Source: Streptomyces chartreusis
GTDB lineage: Bacteria; Actinomycetota; Actinomycetes; Streptomycetales; Streptomycetaceae
DNA: 64,000 nt
Assembly: GCF_008704715.1 (NCBI RefSeq)
Contig: NZ_CP023689.1
Span: 3,038,001-3,102,000 of the forward strand
Direction of reading: 5' to 3'
Both the position numbers and the translations under genes were made by a program. Positions 19,679-27,011 of the stretch are shown piece by piece; position 1 is the stretch's first letter; the number at the start of each line of letters is the position of its first letter. Under the pieces are notes generated by a model. It was not told where the DNA came from. It did not search any database and saw nothing but the letters and a program-made list of their open reading frames with translations.

Positions 19679-20323
19679 CTACTTCTCCTGCTTCTCGTCG
19701 ACGCCCGCTTCCGCTTCGGCGCCGCTCATCTCGTCCTTCTCGCCGTCTCCGAGTGAACCGGCGAGTCCCTTCAGTGCCGCCCAACGGATGTCGACGGCGT
19801 CATGCTGGTGGTCCGGGTCGTCCGCCAGCCGGGCTCCGCACTCGGAGCACAGGCCGGGGCAGTCTTCCTGGCACACCGGCTGCATCGGCAGTGCGAGCAC
19901 CACCGCATCACGCAGCACGGGTTCGAGGTCGAACAGGCCGTCCTCGAGAAAGAGCCTGTCCTCGTCGTCCTCGGCGTCGTCGCCCGGTTCCGCTTGGACG
20001 CGGCCCCGGTCGTCGGCGTCAGGGTACGAGAACATCTCCTGGAATTCCGCTTCGACGTCGAGCTGAAGCGGCTCCAGACACCTTACGCACTCCCCCTCGG
20101 CCTGTGCACGGGCGGTGCCTGTGACAAGCACCCCTTCCATGACCGACTCGAGCCGGAGTTCGAGCTCCAGCGGGGCGCCTTCCGGCACTCCGACGACTCC
20201 CTGGACACCGAAGTCCTTGGGGGCGTCGACCGTACGGGTCAGGCGCTGCAGCGCACCGGGCCGCCGGCCCAGCTCGTGTGTGTCGAACACGAGAGGGTTG
20301 CGGTGGTCGAGGCGGGCTGTCAC
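19679..20323 (-). CDS. DUF177 (YceD-like) protein
   Basis: 214-residue protein of the YceD/DUF177 family, almost always encoded just before rpmF and thought to act in 23S rRNA accumulation. Conserved parts are [30 protein letters not shown] near residues 68-97 and the cysteine cluster [16 protein letters not shown] near residues 150-165, which may bind a metal. The C-terminal tail is acidic. GTG at 20323 preceded by CAGGAAC. Operon order DUF177-rpmF-rnc-mutM. Confidence 0.9.
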   Translation of the reverse strand: MTARLDHRNPLVFDTHELGRRPGALQRLTRTVDAPKDFGVQGVVGVPEGAPLELELRLESVMEGVLVTGTARAQAEGECVRCLEPLQLDVEAEFQEMFSYPDADDRGRVQAEPGDDAEDDEDRLFLEDGLFDLEPVLRDAVVLALPMQPVCQEDCPGLCSECGARLADDPDHQHDAVDIRWAALKGLAGSLGDGEKDEMSGAEAEAGVDEKQEK

Positions 20324-20461
20324 GCCGTTCCTGCTTTCGATCTGCTGAGCTCAAGGGGTCACTGCCCGTCGGTGTTCCTGGGCAGCTTTGATCGCGGACG
20401 TACGCGCGACCGAAGAGCCAGGATACTGGACCTTTCGCTCACGGCCCAATCCGGTGGTCCC

Positions 20462-21526
20462 TTACTGGCCGCGCCCCTGCTCGTAGGCCCTCAGCTGCTC
20501 CGGCGTGATCATGCTCGTGTCGAAGAGGCTGGTCTCGTCGAGGGCGTACGACTGCTGGGCGGCCTGCTGGGGCTGCTGCTGGTCGTAGCCCGCCTGCTGG
20601 GCGTCGTAGCCCTGGTAGGCGTAGGGGTCGGCCTGCTGGTAGCCGTACGGGTCCTGCTGCTGGGCGTAGACCTGCTGCTGCGGGTAGCCGCCGTAGGTGT
20701 CCGTCTGCTGGTAGCCGTACGCCGGCTGCACGGGCTGCGGGTCGTACTGCGGCTGTGCCGGTACGGTCGCCGGCGGCTGCCCGGCCGGGGCCGCCGGGGT
20801 GTCCTGCTCCGCGAGCGCGGCGAGATCGGCGAGGTAGTCGGCGTCGCTGGAGTGTTGGACGGTGCCGAGGTCGTCGGAGAGGGCGCCGAGGTCGTCGGTG
20901 GCGATCCGGCCGTGCAGCTTCTGCCGGCCGCGGCCGACGGCCTCCAGGGTCTTGGCGAGTACGGCCTCGAAGGCGCCGAGCTTGGCGTCGACGTACTGGT
21001 CGGCCGTGCGGCGCAGGGTCTCCGGGTCGTGGCTGCGCTCGGGGGCGTCCTCGTCCTCGTAGCCCTGCTCGTCGAGGCCGGGGCCGGTACCGAGGAGCTT
21101 CTCGCGGCCGCGGCCGACGGAGCCGAGGGTCTTGGTGAGGACGACCTCGAAGTTGGCGAGCTTGGAGTCGACGTAGTCGTCGGCCTCCGCGCGGACGTCC
21201 TCGGCCTCCTTGCGGGCCTCGGCGAGGAGGCGGTCGCCCTCGGCCTGGGAGCGGCGGGCGACCTCGGTGTCGGAGATCAGCGAGCCGCGCTCGGCGTGCG
21301 CCTGGCCGATGATGCGGTCGGCCTCCTGACGGGCCTGCTCGACCATCTGCTCGCGGTCGCCGATCAGCTCCTGGGCCTGAGCGAGGGAGCCGGGCAGGGC
21401 CGCGCGGACCTCTTCCAGCAGGGAGAGCAGTTCGGCGCGGTTGACCACGCACGAGGCCGACATCGGCATCGACCGGGCACCTGAGACCGCCGCGACGATC
21501 TCGTCGAGCTTGTTCTGTACGTCCAC
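20462..21526 (-). CDS. SepIVA/DivIVA-like cell-division coiled-coil protein
   Basis: 354-residue protein. The N-terminal 130 residues are mostly coiled coil (QAQELIGDREQMVEQARQEA). Two copies of a 32-residue block, ADDYVDSKLANFEVVLTKTL and ADQYVDAKLGAFEAVLAKTL with their GRGREKL/GRGRQKL ends, follow near residues 115-205. The C-terminal 120 residues are Tyr/Gln/Pro-rich low-complexity sequence. Position next to DUF177-rpmF-rnc matches mycobacterial sepIVA, whose product acts in septation and envelope growth. A role in polar growth or septation is inference. GTG start at 21526. Confidence 0.75.
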   Translation of the reverse strand: MDVQNKLDEIVAAVSGARSMPMSASCVVNRAELLSLLEEVRAALPGSLAQAQELIGDREQMVEQARQEADRIIGQAHAERGSLISDTEVARRSQAEGDRLLAEARKEAEDVRAEADDYVDSKLANFEVVLTKTLGSVGRGREKLLGTGPGLDEQGYEDEDAPERSHDPETLRRTADQYVDAKLGAFEAVLAKTLEAVGRGRQKLHGRIATDDLGALSDDLGTVQHSSDADYLADLAALAEQDTPAAPAGQPPATVPAQPQYDPQPVQPAYGYQQTDTYGGYPQQQVYAQQQDPYGYQQADPYAYQGYDAQQAGYDQQQPQQAAQQSYALDETSLFDTSMITPEQLRAYEQGRGQ

Positions 21527-21587
21527 CGTGTGCTCGCCACTCTCTACAGCTGTGATGGAGACGGACGGAACGACTGTAGCCGCCCGT

Positions 21588-22067
21588 TCAGCCTTGGCGC
21601 AGACGCTTGTTGAGCGCCTCCAGGACCTGCGGCGGCACCAGGTGCGAGACGTCGCCGCCCCAGGTGGCCACCTCCTTCACCAGGGAGGAGGACATGAAGC
21701 TGTAGGTGGGGTTGGTCGGCACGAAGAGCGTCTCCACGCCCGACAGGCCGTTGTTCATCTGCGCCATCTGCAGCTCGTAGTCGAAGTCGCTGACCGCGCG
21801 CAGGCCCTTGACGATGGCCGGGATGTCGCGCTGCTTGCAGAAGTCCACCAGGAGGCCGTGGAAGGCCTCGGCCCGTACGTTCCCGTACTCGGCGGTGACC
21901 TCGCGGATCAGGTCGAGCCGCTCGTCCACCTCGAACAGGCTCTTCTTGGACTTGTTGATCATGACAGCGACGTAGACCTCGTCGTACAGCCTGGACGCGC
22001 GGGAAATGATGTCGAGGTGCCCGTTGTGGATCGGGTCGAACGACCCGGGACAGACGGCTCGGCGCAC
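21588..22067 (-). CDS. coaD: Phosphopantetheine adenylyltransferase
   Basis: 159-residue enzyme making dephospho-CoA from 4'-phosphopantetheine and ATP. The nucleotidyltransferase motif CPGSFDPIHNGHLDII is at residues 5-20, and SFMSSSLVKEVA is near residues 128-139. I chose the GTG at 22067 because GAGGGA stands 8 bases upstream and it gives the family length. An ATG at 22097 would overlap the rsmD stop (ATGA) and cannot be excluded. It is cotranscribed with rsmD. Confidence 0.95.
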   Translation of the reverse strand: MRRAVCPGSFDPIHNGHLDIISRASRLYDEVYVAVMINKSKKSLFEVDERLDLIREVTAEYGNVRAEAFHGLLVDFCKQRDIPAIVKGLRAVSDFDYELQMAQMNNGLSGVETLFVPTNPTYSFMSSSLVKEVATWGGDVSHLVPPQVLEALNKRLRQG

Positions 22068-22093
22068 TTGTGTTCCCTCGCTCTCCGGTCCGG

Positions 22094-22696
22094 TCATCGT
22101 GCGTCTTCGCACGTAGAGGCGTTGTCGCCCATGGCGGCGCGACCGTACCAAAACGTTCCCTCGCCGTAACGACGGGCCCGGAGCGCCTCGAATCCGTCCG
22201 GCCACCGGAATTCTCCGCCTCTGGTGCTTCGCTCCACGGTGACGAGCGCCTCCGGCGCTAGCCAGCCCCCTGAGCGGAGTGTGAGCAGAATCTCGCGAAG
22301 ATCGTGATCTGTGACTCGGTACGGCGGGTCGAGGAAGACGATGTCGTACGGCTCGGCGGGCGCCGGGGTCTGGATGATCTGTTCCGCTTTGCCCGATCTC
22401 ACTTCGGCGCCGGGGAGGCCGAGATTCTTGACGTTCTCGCGGACGATGCGGGCCGCTCGCACGTCGGCTTCGACGAGGAGCGTGTGGCTCGCGCCGCGGG
22501 AGAGTGCCTCCAGGCCCACGGCGCCCGATCCCGCGTATAGATCGAGGACTCGTTCGCCGTCCAGAGGGCCTGCGAGGAGGGACTGCCAGGTGGAGAAGAG
22601 GCCCTCGCGTGCGCGGTCGGAAGTGGGGCGGGTGCCGGTACCTGGCGGGACTGCGAGGCGACGTCCGCCTGCTGCGCCGGCGATCACGCGGGTCAT
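22094..22696 (-). CDS. rsmD: 16S rRNA (guanine-966-N2)-methyltransferase RsmD
   Basis: 200-residue SAM-dependent methyltransferase. It begins MTRVIAGAAGGRRLAVPPG, typical for the family. The SAM site is LDLYAGSGAVGLEALSRGA near residues 51-69 and the catalytic motif is FLDPPYRV near residues 120-127. Position directly before coaD is conserved in many bacteria. The upstream gap to recG holds a dispersed 28-bp repeat. Confidence 0.95.
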   Translation of the reverse strand: MTRVIAGAAGGRRLAVPPGTGTRPTSDRAREGLFSTWQSLLAGPLDGERVLDLYAGSGAVGLEALSRGASHTLLVEADVRAARIVRENVKNLGLPGAEVRSGKAEQIIQTPAPAEPYDIVFLDPPYRVTDHDLREILLTLRSGGWLAPEALVTVERSTRGGEFRWPDGFEALRARRYGEGTFWYGRAAMGDNASTCEDAR

Positions 22697-22734
22697 CTTT
22701 GGTCCTTGGTTGTGGGCGACTGCAGGTTCATTGT

Positions 22735-22762
22735 GGCTGGTCGCGCAGTTCCCCGCGCCCCT
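22735..22762 (+). repeat. 28-bp dispersed repeat, copy 1
   Basis: The 28-mer that starts GGCTGGTCGCGCAGTTCCCC and ends GCGCCCCT. Identical copies lie at 43463-43490 (inverted) and 43572-43599. It sits between rsmD and the recG stop. From memory this sequence is a common intergenic repeat in Streptomyces. Confidence 0.85.
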
Positions 22763-22777
22763 TGAGGTAGGTCCGCT

Positions 22778-24985
22778 TCACCCCTTTTCCAAGTACTGCT
22801 CTCTCTCCTCGTCCAAGAGGGCGTCCAGGGCTGTCCGTAGACCAGGGAGATTGGTCAGCTCCGGATCGGCCTCCACCACCGTCATCGCCTCCTCCCTCGC
22901 CTCCGCGATGATCTCCTCGTCCTCGATGACCGCCAGCATCCGCAGGCTGGTGCGGGCGCCGGACTGGGCCTGGCCGAGGACGTCGCCCTCGCGGCGCTGT
23001 TCGAGGTCGATGCGGGAGAGCTCGAAGCCGTCGAGGGTGGCGGCGACGGCGTTGAGCCGCTGGCGGGCCGCGCTCGCCTCCGGCATCTCGGTGACCAGCA
23101 GGCACAGGCCCGCCGCCGAGCCACGGCCGACGCGGCCGCGCAGCTGGTGGAGCTGGGAGACTCCGAAGCGGTCGGCGTCCATGATCACCATCGCGGTGGC
23201 GTTGGGGACGTTCACACCGACCTCGATGACGGTCGTGGCGACCAGTACGTCCGTCTCGCCGGCGGCGAAGCGGCGCATGACGGCGTCCTTGTCGTCGGGG
23301 TGCATCCGGCCGTGCAGGACCTCGACCTTCAGTCCCTGGAGCGGTCCCTTGGCGAGGTGGTCCGCCACGTCGAGCACGGCGAGCGGCGGGCGCTTCTCGG
23401 CCTCGTCCTCGGGGGACTTCTTCTTGCCGGCCTTCTTCGGGTCGTCCTCCTCGTCGCCGATGCGGGGGCAGACGACGTACGCCTGATGGCCGTTGCCGAC
23501 CTCCTCGCGCACGCGCTCCCAGGTGCGGGCCAGGAAGTGGGGCTTGTCGGCGGCCGGGACGACATGGGAGGCGATGGGCGAGCGGCCGGCCGGGAGCTGG
23601 TCGAGGACCGAGGTCTCCAGGTCGCCGAAGACCGTCATCGCGACCGTGCGCGGAATGGGCGTCGCCGTCATGACGAGCAGATGGGGCGGCTGTTTTCCCT
23701 TGCCGCGCAGGGCGTCGCGCTGCTCCACGCCGAACCGGTGCTGTTCGTCGACGACGACCAGGCCGAGGTCGTGGAACTGCACCTTGTCCTCGATCAGCGC
23801 GTGTGTGCCGATGACGATGCCGGCCTCGCCGGTGACGAGATCGAGCAACGCCTGCCGCCGGGCGGCCGCGCCCATGGAACCGGTCAGCAGCACCACCTTG
23901 GTGGCCTGCTCGGCACCGCCCAGCATCCCGCCCTCGGCGAGCTCGCCCATCATCTCGACGATCGACCGGTGATGCTGCTGGGCCAGCACCTCGGTGGGCG
24001 CGAGCATGGCGGCCTGCCCACCCGCGTCGACGACGGCGAGCATGGCGCGCAGGGCCACCATCGTCTTCCCGGATCCGACCTCTCCCTGGAGCAGCCGGTG
24101 CATCGGATGCTCGGTGGCGAGGTCGTCGAAGATCTCCTTGGAGACCTTCTGCTGGCCCTCGGTGAGGGTGAAGGGGAGGCGGGCGTCGAAGGCGGTGAGG
24201 AGGCCGTCCGGGGCGGGGCGGCGGGCGACCGCGGGGAGTTGGGCGTCGGCGAAGCGGCGGCGGGCCAGGGCGACCTGGAGGACGAAGGCCTCGTCCCACT
24301 TGAGGCGGGAGCGGGCGCCCTCGATGTCGGCCTTGGTGTGCGGGCGGTGGATCTTCAGCAGTGCCTCGGGGAGCGCGACCATGCCGCGGCCCTCGCGGAG
24401 GGTGTCGGGGAGCGGGTCGACGGCTTCCTGGGCGCTGGGCAGGACCGTCTGGATCGCCTTGCCGATCTTCCAGGACTCCAGCTTGGCGGTGGCGGGGTAG
24501 ATCGGGATCAGGGCGCCGGCCCAGGTCTCGACGGTCTCCTCCGAGTCCCCGCGCAGCAACTCGTAGGCCGGGTGTGCCAGTTGGAGGCGGCGGTTGAAGA
24601 CGGAGACCTTGCCCGCGAACATCGCGCGGGTGCCCGGCAGAAGCTCCTTGTGGGGCTTGTGAACGCCGTTGCCGAAGAAGACCAGTTGGAGGCGGCCGCT
24701 GCCGTCGGTGATCGTGACTTCGAGGCGCTGGCCCTTGCCCCGGGGGGCCTTGCTGGAGGCGAAGGTGTGCAGGCGCGCGTCGGCGACCATGGCGACCACG
24801 GTGACGTGCTCGTCCATCGGGAGGTCGGCGAGGTGGGTGAGCTGGCCGCGCTCCTCGTATCTGCGCGGATAGTGGTGCAGCAGGTCGCCCACGGTGTGCA
24901 GGCCGAGATGCTCGGCCATCACCTTCGCGGTGGGAGGGCCGAGCACCTTCTTCAGTGGTTCTTCCAGTGCGGGCACGAGATCCAT
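22778..24985 (-). CDS. recG: ATP-dependent DNA helicase RecG
   Basis: 735-residue helicase that remodels stalled replication forks and branched DNA. The N-terminal wedge/OB region has VGDLLHHYPRRYEERG near residues 37-52. Helicase motif I is GEVGSGKTMVAL near residue 300 and motif II is VVDEQHRFGVEQR. An acidic/Lys insert (EEDDPKKAGKKKSPEDEAEK) near residue 510 is an actinobacterial feature. The C-terminal lobe has QLRGRVGRG. The ATG at 24985 (MDLVPALEEPL) matches the family; a GTG 21 bases upstream is an alternative. Confidence 0.96.
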   Translation of the reverse strand: MDLVPALEEPLKKVLGPPTAKVMAEHLGLHTVGDLLHHYPRRYEERGQLTHLADLPMDEHVTVVAMVADARLHTFASSKAPRGKGQRLEVTITDGSGRLQLVFFGNGVHKPHKELLPGTRAMFAGKVSVFNRRLQLAHPAYELLRGDSEETVETWAGALIPIYPATAKLESWKIGKAIQTVLPSAQEAVDPLPDTLREGRGMVALPEALLKIHRPHTKADIEGARSRLKWDEAFVLQVALARRRFADAQLPAVARRPAPDGLLTAFDARLPFTLTEGQQKVSKEIFDDLATEHPMHRLLQGEVGSGKTMVALRAMLAVVDAGGQAAMLAPTEVLAQQHHRSIVEMMGELAEGGMLGGAEQATKVVLLTGSMGAAARRQALLDLVTGEAGIVIGTHALIEDKVQFHDLGLVVVDEQHRFGVEQRDALRGKGKQPPHLLVMTATPIPRTVAMTVFGDLETSVLDQLPAGRSPIASHVVPAADKPHFLARTWERVREEVGNGHQAYVVCPRIGDEEDDPKKAGKKKSPEDEAEKRPPLAVLDVADHLAKGPLQGLKVEVLHGRMHPDDKDAVMRRFAAGETDVLVATTVIEVGVNVPNATAMVIMDADRFGVSQLHQLRGRVGRGSAAGLCLLVTEMPEASAARQRLNAVAATLDGFELSRIDLEQRREGDVLGQAQSGARTSLRMLAVIEDEEIIAEAREEAMTVVEADPELTNLPGLRTALDALLDEEREQYLEKG

Positions 24986-25175
24986 TCCACACCACGGCAC
25001 TGACAAAGCCGTAGAGGCCGATGCGGCCGTCCCGGTAAACGTCCCGGAAACCCCTGGTCAGGCGGTTCGCTTCGGCCCTAGGATGGCGCGCTCCGGCCAT
25101 CCTTTCGCGGTCACCGCCTCACCGGGACCGCCCGACCCCGCGCCGTCCCCGAGACCCCCCAACGGCGCTGCGACG

Positions 25176-27011
25176 ATGGACTCCCAGACCTCACAGTCAT
25201 CCCAGGCCCCTCAGCCGCCCCACTCTCCTCATACGTTCCAGGTCGACCTGCGCGGTCTGGTGGACCTGCTCTCCCACCACCTCTACTCAAGTCCCAAGGT
25301 CTATCTGCGCGAGCTCCTGCAGAACGCCGTCGACGCCGTCACGGCCAGACGTGCCGAGGAGCCCGGCGCGCCCGCCGTGGTGCGGCTGTACGCCGAGTCG
25401 GGCGAGCTGCGGGTCGAGGACTCCGGGATCGGGCTGACCGAGGCGGACGTGCACGACCTCCTCGCCACGATCGGTCGCAGCTCCAAGCGCGCGGAGGGGC
25501 TTCAGGAGGCCCGGTCCGACTTCCTGGGGCAGTTCGGCATCGGTCTGCTGGCCTGTTTCGTGGTCGCCGAGCGGATCCGGGTGGTCAGCCGCAGCGCCCG
25601 CACTCCGGACGCGCCGCCGGTGGAGTGGACGGCGGCGGACGACGGTTCGTACACCGTGCGGACCCTGCCGGACGACGCCCGGCCCGAACCCGGCACCACC
25701 GTGCACCTCGTGGCGCGCGCCGGTGCCGCCGAGTGGCTGGCCGAGGACCGGGTCCTGGCGCTGGCCCGGGACTTCGGCTCGCTGCTGCCGTACGACGTCC
25801 GGGTCGGCGGCGAGGCGGTCACCGACCTGCCGGCGCCCTGGGACCGTTCGTACCCCTCCCCCGCCAACCGCCGGGTGGCGCTGGCCCGGCACTGTCAGGA
25901 CCTGTTCGGCTTCACCCCGCTGGACTCGATCGAGCTGAACGTGCCGCTCGCCGGGATCCGCGGGGTGGCGTACGTCCTGCCGGCCGCGGTCAGCCCGGCC
26001 CGGCGGGCGGGTCATCGCGTCCACCTCAAGGGGATGCTGCTGACGGAGCGGGCCGAACAGCTGCTGCCCGACTGGGCGTTCTTCGTGCGCTGTGTGCTCG
26101 ACACGGACAGCCTGAGGCCCACGGCGTCGCGCGAGGCGCTGTACGAGGACGAGACGCTGGCGGCCGTACGGGAGGCGCTGGGGGAAAGGATTCGGTCCTG
26201 GCTGACGGGCCTGGCGGCGGGTGATCCGGAGCGGCTGGCGGCGTTCCTGTCCGTGCACCACCTGGGCGTGAAGTCCCTGGCGCGGCATGACCGGGAGATG
26301 CTGCGCACGATGCTGCCGTGGCTGCCGTTCGAGACGTCCGACGGGCGGCTGTCCCTGGAGGAGTTCGCGCAGCGGCACGCGGTGGTGCACTTCACGCGGA
26401 CCGTGGAGGAGTACCGGCAGGTCGCGCCGATCGCCTCCGCGCAGGGCGTCGGGGTGATCAACGGCGGCTACACGTACGACAGCGAGCTGATCGAGGCGCT
26501 GCCGTCGGTGCGGCCGGGGACGGTCGTCGCGGAGCTGGACGCGGACACCGTGACCGCCCATCTGGACGCGGTCGACCCGGCCGAGGAGCTGGCCCTGTCG
26601 GGCTTCCTGGCGGCCGCGCGGGCGAAGCTGGACCCGCTGGGCTGTGACGTCGTCCTGCGGGCCTTCCATCCGCTGTCCGTGCCCGCGCTGCACCTGGACG
26701 ACCGGGCCGCCCGGCACGAGCAGGCGCGGGCCGAGGCTCAGGAGCAGGCCGACGACCTGTGGGCGGGCATCCTCGGTTCGCTGCGCGGCAGCGCCCCACG
26801 CGCGCGTCTCGTGCTTAACCATCTCAACCCGCTGATCCGGCGGATCGCCTCGCTGGGCGACGCGGAGCTGATCGGCACCGCGACGGAGTCCCTGTACGGG
26901 CAGGCCCTGCTGATGGCGCAGCGCCCGCTCAGGCCCGCCGACTCGGCTCTGCTGAACCGGGCCTTCATCGGTCTGCTGGAGTGGGCCACGAACGGCGAGG
27001 AAGGCCGCTGA
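25176..27011 (+). CDS. HSP90-family ATPase (diverged HtpG-like)
   Basis: 611-residue HSP90-family protein. The Bergerat ATPase fold is complete: YLRELLQNAVDAV (residues 43-55, with Glu46 and Asn50), VEDSGIGLTEADVHDLLATI near residue 80, GQFGIGLLACFVVAE near residue 118 and GTTVHLV near residue 170. The middle domain keeps HLKGMLLTERAEQLLPDW and the arginine of SREALYED near residue 319. The C-terminal half is unlike HtpG and a normal dimerisation domain is not evident. The ATG at 25176 lacks a good ribosome binding site. Its stop overlaps the start of the TPR gene by one base (TGATG), so the two are coupled. Client unknown. Confidence 0.85.
   Translation: MDSQTSQSSQAPQPPHSPHTFQVDLRGLVDLLSHHLYSSPKVYLRELLQNAVDAVTARRAEEPGAPAVVRLYAESGELRVEDSGIGLTEADVHDLLATIGRSSKRAEGLQEARSDFLGQFGIGLLACFVVAERIRVVSRSARTPDAPPVEWTAADDGSYTVRTLPDDARPEPGTTVHLVARAGAAEWLAEDRVLALARDFGSLLPYDVRVGGEAVTDLPAPWDRSYPSPANRRVALARHCQDLFGFTPLDSIELNVPLAGIRGVAYVLPAAVSPARRAGHRVHLKGMLLTERAEQLLPDWAFFVRCVLDTDSLRPTASREALYEDETLAAVREALGERIRSWLTGLAAGDPERLAAFLSVHHLGVKSLARHDREMLRTMLPWLPFETSDGRLSLEEFAQRHAVVHFTRTVEEYRQVAPIASAQGVGVINGGYTYDSELIEALPSVRPGTVVAELDADTVTAHLDAVDPAEELALSGFLAAARAKLDPLGCDVVLRAFHPLSVPALHLDDRAARHEQARAEAQEQADDLWAGILGSLRGSAPRARLVLNHLNPLIRRIASLGDAELIGTATESLYGQALLMAQRPLRPADSALLNRAFIGLLEWATNGEEGR

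Noticed and set aside
25090..25175. Longer N-terminus for the HSP90-like protein from an upstream in-frame start
   Set aside because: The extra residues overlap the start of recG on the other strand and are Pro-rich, unlike the family.
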